Part shown: in pieces, positions 45,017 to 54,015 of the stretch | Layout: every line of letters starts with the position of its first letter | How positions within the stretch are numbered: the stretch's first letter is position 1 | Assembly: GCF_008035925.1 (NCBI RefSeq) | Contig: NZ_CP036264.1 | Coordinates: forward strand, 5,206,402 to 5,270,401 | Direction: 5' to 3' | Source of the DNA: Stieleria maiorica | GTDB lineage: Bacteria; Planctomycetota; Planctomycetia; Pirellulales; Pirellulaceae | Length of the DNA stretch: 64,000 nucleotides | Position numbers and translations under genes: made by a program | Notes under the pieces: generated by a model | Told to the model about the DNA's origin: nothing | Seen by the model: the letters and a program-made list of their open reading frames with translations, nothing else | Databases searched by the model: none

Positions 45017-46387
45017 ATGTCAACTCCACTGATCACTGTCGAAGGGCTGTCAAAGGCGTATCGCATTGGGTTAAAAGACGAGATTCCCGATACGTTCATG
45101 GGCGCATTGACCGGCTGGCTGCAGTCCCCGCTTCGCAACCTGAATCGTCTCCGTCGTCTCAACACCTTTCACAAAGAGGTCGCCACGGCGCGAAGTGCGG
45201 GCAACCGCAGCCAACAAGGGTCGATGGCGGCCCCGGACGATGGCGGATTGTCGACCGACATCGAAACAGACATTGTGTGGGCGTTGCAGGACATCTCGTT
45301 TGAGATCAACCAGGGGGAGGTGGTTGGTGTGATCGGGCACAACGGCGCGGGCAAGAGCACGTTGCTCAAGGTGCTTTCCCGCATCACCGATCCGACGACC
45401 GGCCGAGCGGTGATTCGGGGGCGCGTCAGCAGCCTGCTCGAGGTCGGAACGGGATTCCATGCGGAACTGACCGGTCGCGAAAATGTTTACATGAACGGAA
45501 CGATTCTCGGGATGACCAAACGGGAAATCGATCGAAAGTTTGACGACATCGTCGAATTCAGCGGTGTCAATAAGTTTCTTGACACGCCCGTCAAACGCTA
45601 CTCATCGGGCATGAAGGTGCGGCTGGCATTTGCCGTCGCCGCACACCTTGATCCCGAAATCCTTATCATCGACGAAGTCCTGGCCGTCGGCGATGCAGGG
45701 TTTCAACGAAAGTGTATCGGAAAGATGCAGGACGTGGCCCAGAGTGGCCGCACGGTCCTATTCGTCAGTCACAATGCGGTCGCGCTTCGGAGCCTGTGCC
45801 AACGCGGAATCTTGCTGCAAGGAGGACGAAGCGTGATGGACGGCCCGCTACCAGAAGTCCTCGATTTCTACCTTTCATCGCTGAACTCCGTCGCCGCCCA
45901 GGAAGACCTCGCGACGCGCACCGATCGTGGCGGAAAAGGTGACTTCAGGGTGCAGGCGATCGAAATACGCGACGAACAAGACGTTGCGATCAACACCGTC
46001 GCGACCGGTCAACCGACAACCGTTGCCGTCCAGATTTCCGATTCGGTCAACTGTCCCCAGTGCGCCTTGCGTGTTTATGACGACAAGGGACATTTCATCA
46101 CTCAATTTGACTCTCGCCTCAACTCGCTCGAGGATGACTTGCCAAATGTGTCGACCGATGTGATTCGATGCAGCGTTCCCGAGGTTCTGCTGATGCCCGG
46201 GCACTACCGAGTGGATGTAGAACTCTTTGCCGAAGGCGTGCGACAAGATCAGGTCAAAGCGGCGTGTGCGATCGAAGTCATTAGTGGTCGATTGCATGGG
46301 CGTCCGCTCAAGGATCGCAACAACCTTCCATCCATTGCCCATCCACATCGTTGGGTCTACCAGACTCCGTGTCAAAAAGAAGCATAG
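45017..46387 (+). CDS. wzt: ABC exporter ATPase with C-terminal glycan-binding domain (Wzt-like)
   Basis: About 456 residues. The nucleotide-binding domain has GHNGAGKSTLLK (Walker A, about 108-119), signature KRYSSGMKVRLAFAVA, Walker B ILIIDEVLAVGDAGFQ and H-loop VLFVSHN. A long segment (~residues 28-86) precedes the conserved ALQDISFEI. The C-terminal ~150 residues form a beta-rich Wzt-C domain (VAVQISDSVNCPQCALRVYD). In O9a-type systems this domain recognises a methyl/phosphate cap on the finished chain. Such a cap could come from the methyltransferase/P-loop fusions at 54.0-56.6 kb (inference). Confidence 0.94.
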   Translation: MSTPLITVEGLSKAYRIGLKDEIPDTFMGALTGWLQSPLRNLNRLRRLNTFHKEVATARSAGNRSQQGSMAAPDDGGLSTDIETDIVWALQDISFEINQGEVVGVIGHNGAGKSTLLKVLSRITDPTTGRAVIRGRVSSLLEVGTGFHAELTGRENVYMNGTILGMTKREIDRKFDDIVEFSGVNKFLDTPVKRYSSGMKVRLAFAVAAHLDPEILIIDEVLAVGDAGFQRKCIGKMQDVAQSGRTVLFVSHNAVALRSLCQRGILLQGGRSVMDGPLPEVLDFYLSSLNSVAAQEDLATRTDRGGKGDFRVQAIEIRDEQDVAINTVATGQPTTVAVQISDSVNCPQCALRVYDDKGHFITQFDSRLNSLEDDLPNVSTDVIRCSVPEVLLMPGHYRVDVELFAEGVRQDQVKAACAIEVISGRLHGRPLKDRNNLPSIAHPHRWVYQTPCQKEA

Positions 46388-46474
46388 TGGCCGATTCGAT
46401 TCGTGTCGAAAACGATTGTCAAGCCATGTCGCTTGCGTCTGAGATCATTTGTGCATGGGGATTGTAGGTTGAGC

Positions 46475-47146
46475 ATGGACAATACCAATTTGATTACCGC
46501 TTTCATCCAGGCTCGCATGTCATCGAGTCGCTTTCCCGGCAAAGTGCTGACGCCGTTTCTCGGACGACCGCTGATCAGTCACGTCATCGATGCGGTCCAG
46601 ACGGTTCACCTGATCGATCAGACCGTGGTCGTGACCAGCGATGAACCTTCGGACGATCCGCTGGTCGACTACTTGGATTCGATCGGTTGCGATGTCTTTC
46701 GCGGTCCATTGGATGACGTGTTCGGGCGTTTCCTGGCGGCGATGAAGCGGTTCCCGTCCGACTGGGTGCTGCGATTGTGCGCCGACAGCCCTCTGCTCAG
46801 TCCGAATGTTCTGAACGAAGTTTGCCGACATGCGATGCCCGACGCCAACTGGGATATCGTTACAACTCGTTTTGCCCCGAAGTACCCCAAGGGACAGAAT
46901 GCGGAATTGATCCGGGCCGATGCGATGAAATCAATCGACGCGGAGCATTTGACCGACCATGACCGCGAGCACGTTACACCGTGGTTCTACCGCCACCGGG
47001 ACCAATACCGCATCGCCAATGCTCGCGGAGTCACGATCGACCTGGCCGGTGGCGACTATACGGTCGACACGCCAGACGATCTTGTTCGATTGGAAGCGAT
47101 GCGCTCCAGCACCGGCAATCCCTCCCAAACGGATGAAGCGACGTGA
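46475..47146 (+). CDS. SpsF-like cytidylyltransferase-family protein
   Basis: A 223-residue nucleotidyltransferase: ITAFIQARMSSSRFPGKVL (the nucleotide-binding loop of CMP-sugar synthetases), FRGPLDDVFGRFLAA and LRLCADSPLLSP with the metal-binding Asp. SpsF-type proteins are encoded with SpsE/NeuB-type synthases in spore-coat and flagellar glycan loci. It probably activates the sugar acid made by the next gene's product with CTP. ATG 46475 is preferred over the upstream GTG 46403. The stop overlaps the next start (GTGA). Confidence 0.86.
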   Translation: MDNTNLITAFIQARMSSSRFPGKVLTPFLGRPLISHVIDAVQTVHLIDQTVVVTSDEPSDDPLVDYLDSIGCDVFRGPLDDVFGRFLAAMKRFPSDWVLRLCADSPLLSPNVLNEVCRHAMPDANWDIVTTRFAPKYPKGQNAELIRADAMKSIDAEHLTDHDREHVTPWFYRHRDQYRIANARGVTIDLAGGDYTVDTPDDLVRLEAMRSSTGNPSQTDEAT

Positions 47147-48171
47147 AATCATTCCATCATCTAGATCGCCCGTTTGTGATCGCCGAAATCGGCGGCAATC
47201 ACGAAGGTGATTTTAACTATGCGATCAAGCTGCTCAATGACGCAGTCGAAGCTGGTGCCGATGCGGTCAAGTTTCAGACCTACACTCCGGACCGAATTGT
47301 CAGCAAGGTCGAATCGCCGGAACGCCACCGGCACTTTGGAAAGTTTGCACTGACCTCTGATCAATACGTGACGTTGGCGCACGAGTGCCACGAGCGGAAC
47401 GTTCAATTCATGAGTTCCCTTTGGGACCTGGAATCGATCGAAGTGCTGGACCGTTTTATCAGCGTGCACAAGGTGGGATCGGGGGACCTGACCAACTATC
47501 CGCTATTAAAGCGATTGGTGGAAACGCGAAAGCCACTCTGCATCGCGACGGCGATGAGCAACTTGGGCGAAGTGCAGGAAACGGTCGACTTCCTCGATTC
47601 AATCGATCCCACGCTGATCCCTGAAGGCAGGCTCTGCGTGATGCACTGTGTCGCAATGTACGGCGATTCATTAGACGAATACACCAATCTGCGTGCCATC
47701 GAGACGATGCGTGACGCCCTGGATGATCGAATCGTGATGGGATACTCCGACCACACGACGGGAAATGTCGCCGTCAAAGCTGCGGTCTGCATGGGCGCTC
47801 GCGTGATCGAAACTCACTTTACCGATGACAACTCTCGCGAGTTTCGAGATCATCATTTCGCCCACACCAAGGAGTCACTCGCCGATTTCATCGAATTTTG
47901 TGCGCGCCGTGAAGCGATGCTCGGAGACGGCGTCAAACGCCCCGTTCATCGCGTCGAGACCCCGCGTCGTATTTGGGAGTTTCGCCGAGCCTGCTACTTC
48001 AAGCAAGACATGTGTGCCGGTGACGTGGCATCGCTGGACAATTTGACGACTCTGCGGCCTCACGAAGGAATCGATGCCCGGAACTATTTTGATTTGATCG
48101 GCAAGAAACTGGTGCGCGACATAAAAGCATTTGAACGGTTGCGGTGGGACGATTTTGAGGGGGCAAGTTAG
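47143..48171 (+). CDS. NeuB-family nonulosonic acid synthase
   Basis: A 342-residue protein. The TIM barrel starts RPFVIAEIGGNHEGDFNYAI and has AGADAVKFQTYTPDRI, SLWDLESIEVLDR, HKVGSGDLTNYPLL and MGYSDHTTG, all standard for NeuB. The C-terminal SAF/antifreeze-like domain (about 285-342: FKQDMCAGDVASLDNL) is complete. It condenses phosphoenolpyruvate with an N-acyl hexosamine to form a sialic, legionaminic or pseudaminic-type acid. GTG start overlapping the SpsF-like gene. No other nonulosonate-pathway enzymes are obvious in the window. Confidence 0.9.
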   Translation: MKSFHHLDRPFVIAEIGGNHEGDFNYAIKLLNDAVEAGADAVKFQTYTPDRIVSKVESPERHRHFGKFALTSDQYVTLAHECHERNVQFMSSLWDLESIEVLDRFISVHKVGSGDLTNYPLLKRLVETRKPLCIATAMSNLGEVQETVDFLDSIDPTLIPEGRLCVMHCVAMYGDSLDEYTNLRAIETMRDALDDRIVMGYSDHTTGNVAVKAAVCMGARVIETHFTDDNSREFRDHHFAHTKESLADFIEFCARREAMLGDGVKRPVHRVETPRRIWEFRRACYFKQDMCAGDVASLDNLTTLRPHEGIDARNYFDLIGKKLVRDIKAFERLRWDDFEGAS

Positions 48172-48252
48172 GTTTACCCCACGCGCCCATTCGTCTGATC
48201 CAATATTCCTCGCCGCACGGCGTCCGGTTACTCCTGTCCCTTTCGATCGATT

Positions 48253-49398
48253 GTGAACTCGGTAGACACCTCATGCTCCCCGCTGGTCTCGGTTGTTATG
48301 CCGGTCCATAACGGCCAAGTCTATCTGGCCGAGGCGGTCGACAGTATCCTGCGGCAATCGTTTTCGGATTTCGAGCTGATCGTTGTCAATGATGCGTCGA
48401 CCGATCAAACGGCGTCAATCCTGGACGGGATCCGAGACGCCCGTCTGGTCCGGCTGACCAACGAATCACAACTCGGTGTGGCGGCATCGTTGAACCGAGG
48501 ACTCGCCGAATCGAGAGGCCGGCTGATCGCCCGCATGGACGCCGACGACCTCTCAGTCGATAGTCGACTTCAACGCCAGGTCGACTTCATGCAGACCCAT
48601 CCCTCCGTGGTCTTGTGCGGCAGCGAAGCGGAACGGATCGACGCCCAAGGACAGCACCTGCGGGACATCAAGCGTCTGCACCACAACATTGAAATTCGCT
48701 GGCACCTGCTGTCAGCCAACCCATTTATTCACCCCAGCGTCATCTTCCGGGCCGACGCGGTAAAACGGGTCGGAGGGTATGACCCGAATCTTCGTTGTGC
48801 GCAGGACTACGATCTGTGGTGCCGGCTGGCTTTGGAAGGGGAATGTGCCAATCTTCCGGAACGTTTAGTACGCTATCGATTGCACGCCAATGCGATTTCG
48901 GCGACGAAGCGTTCCGAACAAATGCGAGTGACGCGTCAAAAGAGTATGGCGCACTTGGTGGATTCAGGCGTTGCCGGTTGCCAAGATCAGTCAGAACTAT
49001 TCCTGGCCTTTGCCGCCCGCTCCGGTGAACCCCACAGAATCTGGGACTATCCCAGGCCACAATGGAACCAGTTCCCCGAAATGGTCGATCGTTTTTTCCA
49101 TTGTTTCGATGATCCGGCGGACGACGCGACAGCGGCGTGCCGCCGCTGTCGCCAAACGATCCGACGAATGGTACTTCGACATGTCAACCACGTCGGACTG
49201 AATTGGGGAGCAGCGTATCAGCTCTTTCGACTGGCGCGACGAGTTGATCCGGAAGGAATGGGGATGCGACAGATCACGTCGCGGTCACTGCGAAGAGCGC
49301 TTCGACGCTTACCGTTAAGGGGATCCCACAAGGGCAACAAAGCCGCATCATTGGACGAATTCGCCTCCCGACACGATCCATCAAGAATGGTGATTTGA
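48253..49398 (+). CDS. GT2-family glycosyltransferase
   Basis: A 381-residue GT-A enzyme: PLVSVVMPVHNGQVYLAEAV, ELIVVNDASTDQTASIL, LIARMDADDLSVDSRL (DAD metal site) and GGYDPNLRCAQDYDLWCRLA with the catalytic-base region. The C-terminal ~150 residues are helical and diverged. GTG start. Its stop overlaps the next GT2 start (TGATG), so both probably act in one pathway. Specificity unknown. Confidence 0.9.
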   Translation: MNSVDTSCSPLVSVVMPVHNGQVYLAEAVDSILRQSFSDFELIVVNDASTDQTASILDGIRDARLVRLTNESQLGVAASLNRGLAESRGRLIARMDADDLSVDSRLQRQVDFMQTHPSVVLCGSEAERIDAQGQHLRDIKRLHHNIEIRWHLLSANPFIHPSVIFRADAVKRVGGYDPNLRCAQDYDLWCRLALEGECANLPERLVRYRLHANAISATKRSEQMRVTRQKSMAHLVDSGVAGCQDQSELFLAFAARSGEPHRIWDYPRPQWNQFPEMVDRFFHCFDDPADDATAACRRCRQTIRRMVLRHVNHVGLNWGAAYQLFRLARRVDPEGMGMRQITSRSLRRALRRLPLRGSHKGNKAASLDEFASRHDPSRMVI

Positions 49399-50387
49399 TG
49401 ACAACCAGCTTCAAAATCTGTGCGGTGATCCCCGCCTACAACCGCGCCCATCTGATTGGTGAAGCGTTGGACAGCGTGGCATGCCAAACCAGGGTTCCCG
49501 ATGAAGTGATTGTCGTCGACGACGGTTCAACGGATGACACCGTTCAGGTGGTTCAACGATGGGCAGACCGGAACTCGTTTCCGATCAAGATCATCCAGCA
49601 ATCCAACGGCGGCGCCGCGTCGGCACGCAATACGGCGATCCGCCAGACCGACGCAGACCTGATCGCCCCGTTGGATTCCGATGACGTATGGGTCCCGGAT
49701 CACGTTCAGATTCTGCTGCAAGCGTTTCACAATCATCCCAATCTCGTTGTCAGCGCCGGCAACACGAAACGTCTGGACGATCTGCCCCAATTTAAACGAG
49801 AGGCTTACGGAGAAGAACTATTTAAGAAATTCGAGTATGATTGCGATGATGCTGGCCTGCGGATTATTCGAGGGTCCGCATTCAAGAGCCTTTTGAAGGG
49901 TGCCTATATTCAGACTTCTAGCTGTATATTCCAAAGGGCGGCAGCGGTCGAAGTTGGATTGTTTGACGAATCACTCCGCTCATACGAAGATCAGCTGTTC
50001 TTCCTTCGCTTATCGCGTCTTGGGACCTTCGGTCTTTACATGGCACCGGTCACACTGCTCCGCAAACACGACGACAACACGACTCACCGACGCCATATTG
50101 CCAGCCATATCGTTTGTGCGATCGATGCACTCACGATAGCGCTGGGAGATGCAGACAAAATGAAGCTGAGCGACGACGAGGTGGCGGCGGTGCGCGGTGA
50201 ACTCACCAGGAGAACCGGCCGCGCGATGGAGAGGGCGTCGCGATATGGCATTCGCCCCTACTGGACCGTTTGCCGTGAACTGACGCGCCGTGGGCTTGTC
50301 GCCTCACTCATTCGCCCCAAGCCATTGCTGAGAGCATTGATCCACCCCAAAGGCGACACCGATAAGCTGCAACAGATTTCCAATTAG
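49398..50387 (+). CDS. GT2-family glycosyltransferase
   Basis: A 329-residue GT-A enzyme: KICAVIPAYNRAHLIGEAL, EVIVVDDGSTDDTVQVV, LIAPLDSDDVWVPDHV (DSD metal site) and VGLFDESLRSYEDQLFFLRL. ATG 49398 overlaps the preceding stop; a TTG three bases upstream is unlikely to be used. From about 49.8 kb onward the sequence becomes AT-richer than its surroundings, so this gene straddles a composition change. Confidence 0.9.
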   Translation: MTTSFKICAVIPAYNRAHLIGEALDSVACQTRVPDEVIVVDDGSTDDTVQVVQRWADRNSFPIKIIQQSNGGAASARNTAIRQTDADLIAPLDSDDVWVPDHVQILLQAFHNHPNLVVSAGNTKRLDDLPQFKREAYGEELFKKFEYDCDDAGLRIIRGSAFKSLLKGAYIQTSSCIFQRAAAVEVGLFDESLRSYEDQLFFLRLSRLGTFGLYMAPVTLLRKHDDNTTHRRHIASHIVCAIDALTIALGDADKMKLSDDEVAAVRGELTRRTGRAMERASRYGIRPYWTVCRELTRRGLVASLIRPKPLLRALIHPKGDTDKLQQISN

Positions 50388-50425
50388 CAGCGGTTGATTC
50401 GGACGACAGTCCTGTCCTGCGCAAA

Positions 50426-52408
50426 ATGAACACACTTCTCTACGTCACACTCGATAAGACGGAACGAATTCCGCCGGAGACTATCCGTAATCTTCACGAT
50501 GTTCACGTGCTCTTTCTTGACCTATCAGAGAGTGGGATCCAAAGCGAACTCCCGGATAGCTGGAAACGGCTGAATAGCAGCGAACTATTCGACCCAGATA
50601 TGTTTCGTCGCGACTTTCTTCGGTTTCTTGAAGAATGGCCTAAAAAAGCCATCTTCAAACAACAATGCTTCGACGAGCTATTTCGTTTGCGAGACGGATA
50701 TTCAGTCTGGTGGACCAGTGTGGGCGCCGTTCGAACACCGAGCAACTCAAATGTCAAGATGCTAAAACAACTTTGGGTTCTCGATCGGGCATTGCAGCAT
50801 ACCAAGGTCGAACGAGTCGTGCTCAATGGTCGCTCACGCGAGCTCGACAATGCGATTACGTTGCGCTGTCAACGCGATTCAATCTTGGTCGAGCGAAATG
50901 GCAGAACGCTCAGCACGAAAGCGACGTCCGGGGTTGTCGGAGCCAAGTGGCTGGCAATGCAGCTTGTGCAGCTCACCGCAGTCCCCTTTAAGATCACGAC
51001 TCTGGCCCTTTTCGTTCGAATTCTGACTCGAGGCCACCAGGAATCTCGGAGTACGCGGTCCGCCCCGGCCATCCTCCTGAGCCCGAATCTTTCACGACTG
51101 GTGAAAATGACAGATGCAGGCGTCGAGATCCCGTTTTGGGACGCCTTTCTCAATGAATTAAAAAAGCAGTTTCCGGACGTGAGGCAGAAATTCCTGCTGT
51201 TCCCTAAGCAAGCGAAAAAGGGTCACTGGAACATGGTTCGATGGCTGCGAGATTCCGGAGCCGAATTGCTTGATAAACTGGACGGGGCGTTGCCTCCTGC
51301 TGAACGCTCTACAGGACTAATCAGCTGGGGCATCGCGTTGCCCAAACAAATCGCTGCCCTCCTGCGGTTTTACCGAATTGATAAGTCGGCTGATTTTCGA
51401 TCCTCGTTTACCTTCGCGAATGCAAACATCTATGAATTGATCATTCCGGCGTTAGGTAAGGCTGTTTCAAATATGGCTGAATGGGAACGTGAAGTAGGTG
51501 TTCTCACAACAACGTTCTCTCGCGCGGGGAACATTAAAGCCGTCTTGCTGTTGGCGGAGTTTTATCGGCCTTCGATGCGATACATTGCCGCGGCAAAACG
51601 GTTGAACATCCCTGCCATCGGTGTTCAACACGGAGGGATCATGCCAATGCATCTTGTTTACACAGTTCCTCAAGGCCATGTTGGCGGCGCTCCAATCCCC
51701 AGTTACTTCGCGGTGTACGGCGAGTACGTGAAGGACATTGTTTGCAAATTAGGCGCCTATCCAGAAGACAGGGTCTGGATCGCCGGATGCCCCAGAATGG
51801 ACGTTCTTGTCAACAACGTGGCTGGTCGGGCGAGCGCGCGGGCGAAGCTGGACCTTCCTACGGACAAAAAAATCATACTGCTTGCGACCCACACGTACCG
51901 CACCTACCCGTGGTTCATTCAAGTGATCAAATCGGTATTCCAGGCGACGGCCGATCAAGACGACTGCGTCGTTTGTGTGAAAACACATCCCGGAGACGTG
52001 GGAATGTTGAATACCTACCGAGAGGCCGCGAAGCATTCCGGCAATGCGTCGGTGAAATTCTTCGGCGACCACTTTGAAACGCTTCTGATCGCCTGCGACT
52101 TTCTGATCAGCGGTTCTTCGACAACGGTATTGGAAGCCACGTTACTGGGAAGACCGACGATTTGCGCAAATTTTTCCGAAGAACCAGATCGCTTTCCCTA
52201 CGTTGATGATGGTGCTTCCTTGCCAGCCAGGGATGATCAAGAACTTCGTCGCTCCATAGAGACGCTACTGAGTGACCAGGGGTCTGACCAGCGAAAAATG
52301 CGACGAGAGGCATTTGTCCGCAGGCACCTCGGGCCCACCGCAGAAGGCCGTGGGGCAGAAGCGATGGTGCAATTCATCAGCCCGCTTTTGTCGTCACATG
52401 TGAACTGA
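50426..52408 (+). CDS. GT-B-like surface carbohydrate biosynthesis protein
   Basis: A 660-residue protein of no single recognised family. The first ~350 residues carry no motif I know. The C-terminal half looks like a GT-B/CDP-glycerol-transferase fold: AIGVQHGGIMPMHLV, YFAVYGEYVKDIVCKLGA, WIAGCPRMD, CVVCVKTHPGD and LISGSSTTVLEATLLGRPT, typical of the donor site in capsule and polysialyl/glycerophosphate transferases. It sits in a lower-GC stretch (about 40% GC in sampled 60-base lines against ~58% elsewhere), suggesting transfer. It may add a sugar or polyol-phosphate to a glycan. Assignment is moderate. Confidence 0.7.
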   Translation: MNTLLYVTLDKTERIPPETIRNLHDVHVLFLDLSESGIQSELPDSWKRLNSSELFDPDMFRRDFLRFLEEWPKKAIFKQQCFDELFRLRDGYSVWWTSVGAVRTPSNSNVKMLKQLWVLDRALQHTKVERVVLNGRSRELDNAITLRCQRDSILVERNGRTLSTKATSGVVGAKWLAMQLVQLTAVPFKITTLALFVRILTRGHQESRSTRSAPAILLSPNLSRLVKMTDAGVEIPFWDAFLNELKKQFPDVRQKFLLFPKQAKKGHWNMVRWLRDSGAELLDKLDGALPPAERSTGLISWGIALPKQIAALLRFYRIDKSADFRSSFTFANANIYELIIPALGKAVSNMAEWEREVGVLTTTFSRAGNIKAVLLLAEFYRPSMRYIAAAKRLNIPAIGVQHGGIMPMHLVYTVPQGHVGGAPIPSYFAVYGEYVKDIVCKLGAYPEDRVWIAGCPRMDVLVNNVAGRASARAKLDLPTDKKIILLATHTYRTYPWFIQVIKSVFQATADQDDCVVCVKTHPGDVGMLNTYREAAKHSGNASVKFFGDHFETLLIACDFLISGSSTTVLEATLLGRPTICANFSEEPDRFPYVDDGASLPARDDQELRRSIETLLSDQGSDQRKMRREAFVRRHLGPTAEGRGAEAMVQFISPLLSSHVN

Positions 52409-52615
52409 CCCCCAAACAACAACACCCAGTATTATTACGGATCATCGACGGAACCTTCGATGCTAGCCGGCGATTGCCGAGACGATTGCCGTCTTCATCA
52501 CAGGGCAGTGAACGACCGGCTCGGCCGAACCTATTGGCAGAACGATTCGTCAGAACAATGCTTTGACGAATACCGAGAGCAGCTTTCCTGCGGTCGTCGT
52601 GCACATGAAGCGAGG

Positions 52616-53269
52616 CTACTTCTTGCTCTTCACATGCGGGAATTCCACATCCGGAATCTGCTTGCCGAGAAAAGGACACAACTTTTCCCAGCCATCACCT
52701 TCGAAGATGTTGATCACCAGAAGGTCATCCGGCCGGTTCTCAAAATATTTCAGAACGTTGCGATGATGCTGATCGTAGACTTCTGCTAGTTTTTCCTCGT
52801 CTTCGAATGCCAAGACGCCATAAGTAGATTTGCGAATAAACCGTATCGCCTCGTCATCTCGTGTTCGACGCCATGCCCTTTTCAGGGCCTTCCGGAATCC
52901 AGTTCTACGCAATTCGTCCTGAAGCGTCATGGCGAAGACCTGGAAACGACTCTTATTCAGATACCTCTGCCAATCCACCCGATTCACATGACTCATGCTT
53001 CTAAGCCATGCGTCCTTGTCACGCATGGTTAAAATGAATTTGCTGCCTGGGTATTCCTTGTCCAGTTGAGGGTAAATCGGAATAGTGTTGATGTCTGTAA
53101 TCGACTGATATTGCTCGAGAATACTCAACCGGTAATTCCCGCTGGACACCTCTTTGAACGTCTGCTTGTCGGTGGGCCAATGGATCGATCGAATCCCTAA
53201 AAGCCAAAGCGATCGATCAAGGCTTCGGGTCCCTGTGTGGCTCAGGCCTAGAGTGAAGAGTTTGTTCAT
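52616..53269 (-). CDS. Sulfotransferase-family protein (minus strand)
   Basis: A 217-residue protein with the 5'-phosphosulfate loop LFTLGLSHTGTRSLDRSL (about residues 4-21) and the 3'-binding SKFILTMRDKDAWLRSMSHV. The C-terminus has the LVINIFEGDGWEKLCPFLG helix common to this group. It is oriented against the surrounding genes and converges with the preceding GT-B-like gene. It lies in the AT-richer patch. Resembles the short sulfotransferase branch found in many bacterial capsule loci; the substrate is unknown. Confidence 0.85.
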   Translation of the reverse strand: MNKLFTLGLSHTGTRSLDRSLWLLGIRSIHWPTDKQTFKEVSSGNYRLSILEQYQSITDINTIPIYPQLDKEYPGSKFILTMRDKDAWLRSMSHVNRVDWQRYLNKSRFQVFAMTLQDELRRTGFRKALKRAWRRTRDDEAIRFIRKSTYGVLAFEDEEKLAEVYDQHHRNVLKYFENRPDDLLVINIFEGDGWEKLCPFLGKQIPDVEFPHVKSKK

Positions 53270-54015
53270 CCGATTGGTGACGTTGTATCAGTATTGTGGA
53301 AGAGCCGAATACCCAGTTGTTCGAACCGTTCCCCGCACCGGTTTTTTCGCGATTGTGAAACCCGCGTTCGTTGAACATCATAATTGCGACTTTCTGCCAT
53401 CAAAGCTCCAGGTATCATGCCTGAGCGACATTGAAGTTTTCAGTTCGTCGCCAAATCCCCCCCAGGAAAATCGAGCCCTCTTGATCTCAACACGGCCAGT
53501 TTTTGGGATCAAGAGTGGCTTACCCGCGGTACGCAAATGATCCGCCGAATGGAATCCCGCGGGGTCGCTGACGTATGACGTCGCCTTTTGGCGGGCGTCT
53601 ACAGCGGGGAGTTCCATGATATCTTGCTCGGACGGAGATCGCCATGCGTGGCATTGGGACGGGGCTGAACCGAGGCCACATTCCAGCTCGCTTTCGCGCA
53701 GATGAGACGACTGGCCGGGCACAGCAGTGAACATTACCGTGCGAAACCAAGTTCCGGCTAAGAGGCACTCAAAAAAACAGGATTGGATGGCTCGCGGATC
53801 CGCCTCGCAACTCAGCGAATTGCCAACGCATGGCCAACCGTTACAATCGCCAGGATGCATCCACATGTCCAGAGCAACGCAGCGTCCCTGGCACAACGAA
53901 TTGCATTCGCGTGCATTGTCAAATAATGTGCAATCCAACCACATCCCCTTCCGTCCTAATCGTCTTTTTCTGCTGCTCGACGCCTGAAACCGTCTTCTGA
54001 TTGATCGAGAATCCG
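53270..54015 (+). other. Gene-free divergent intergenic region with inverted repeat
   Basis: The region separates the - strand sulfotransferase from the + strand methyltransferase fusion, so promoters for both directions are expected. No ORF here shows convincing coding character. One strong inverted repeat is present: CTCTTGATCTC (53478-53488) and GGGATCAAGAG (53505-53515), an 11-bp stem with one G-T pair. The DNA may hold decayed genes. Confidence 0.55.
53478..53515 (+). promoter_or_regulatory. 11-bp inverted repeat
   Basis: CTCTTGATCTC and GGGATCAAGAG form an 11-bp stem (one G-T pair) with a 16-base spacer ending in T residues. Located in a divergent promoter region, it could be an operator or a remnant end of a mobile element; nothing further can be told. 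Confidence 0.35.
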
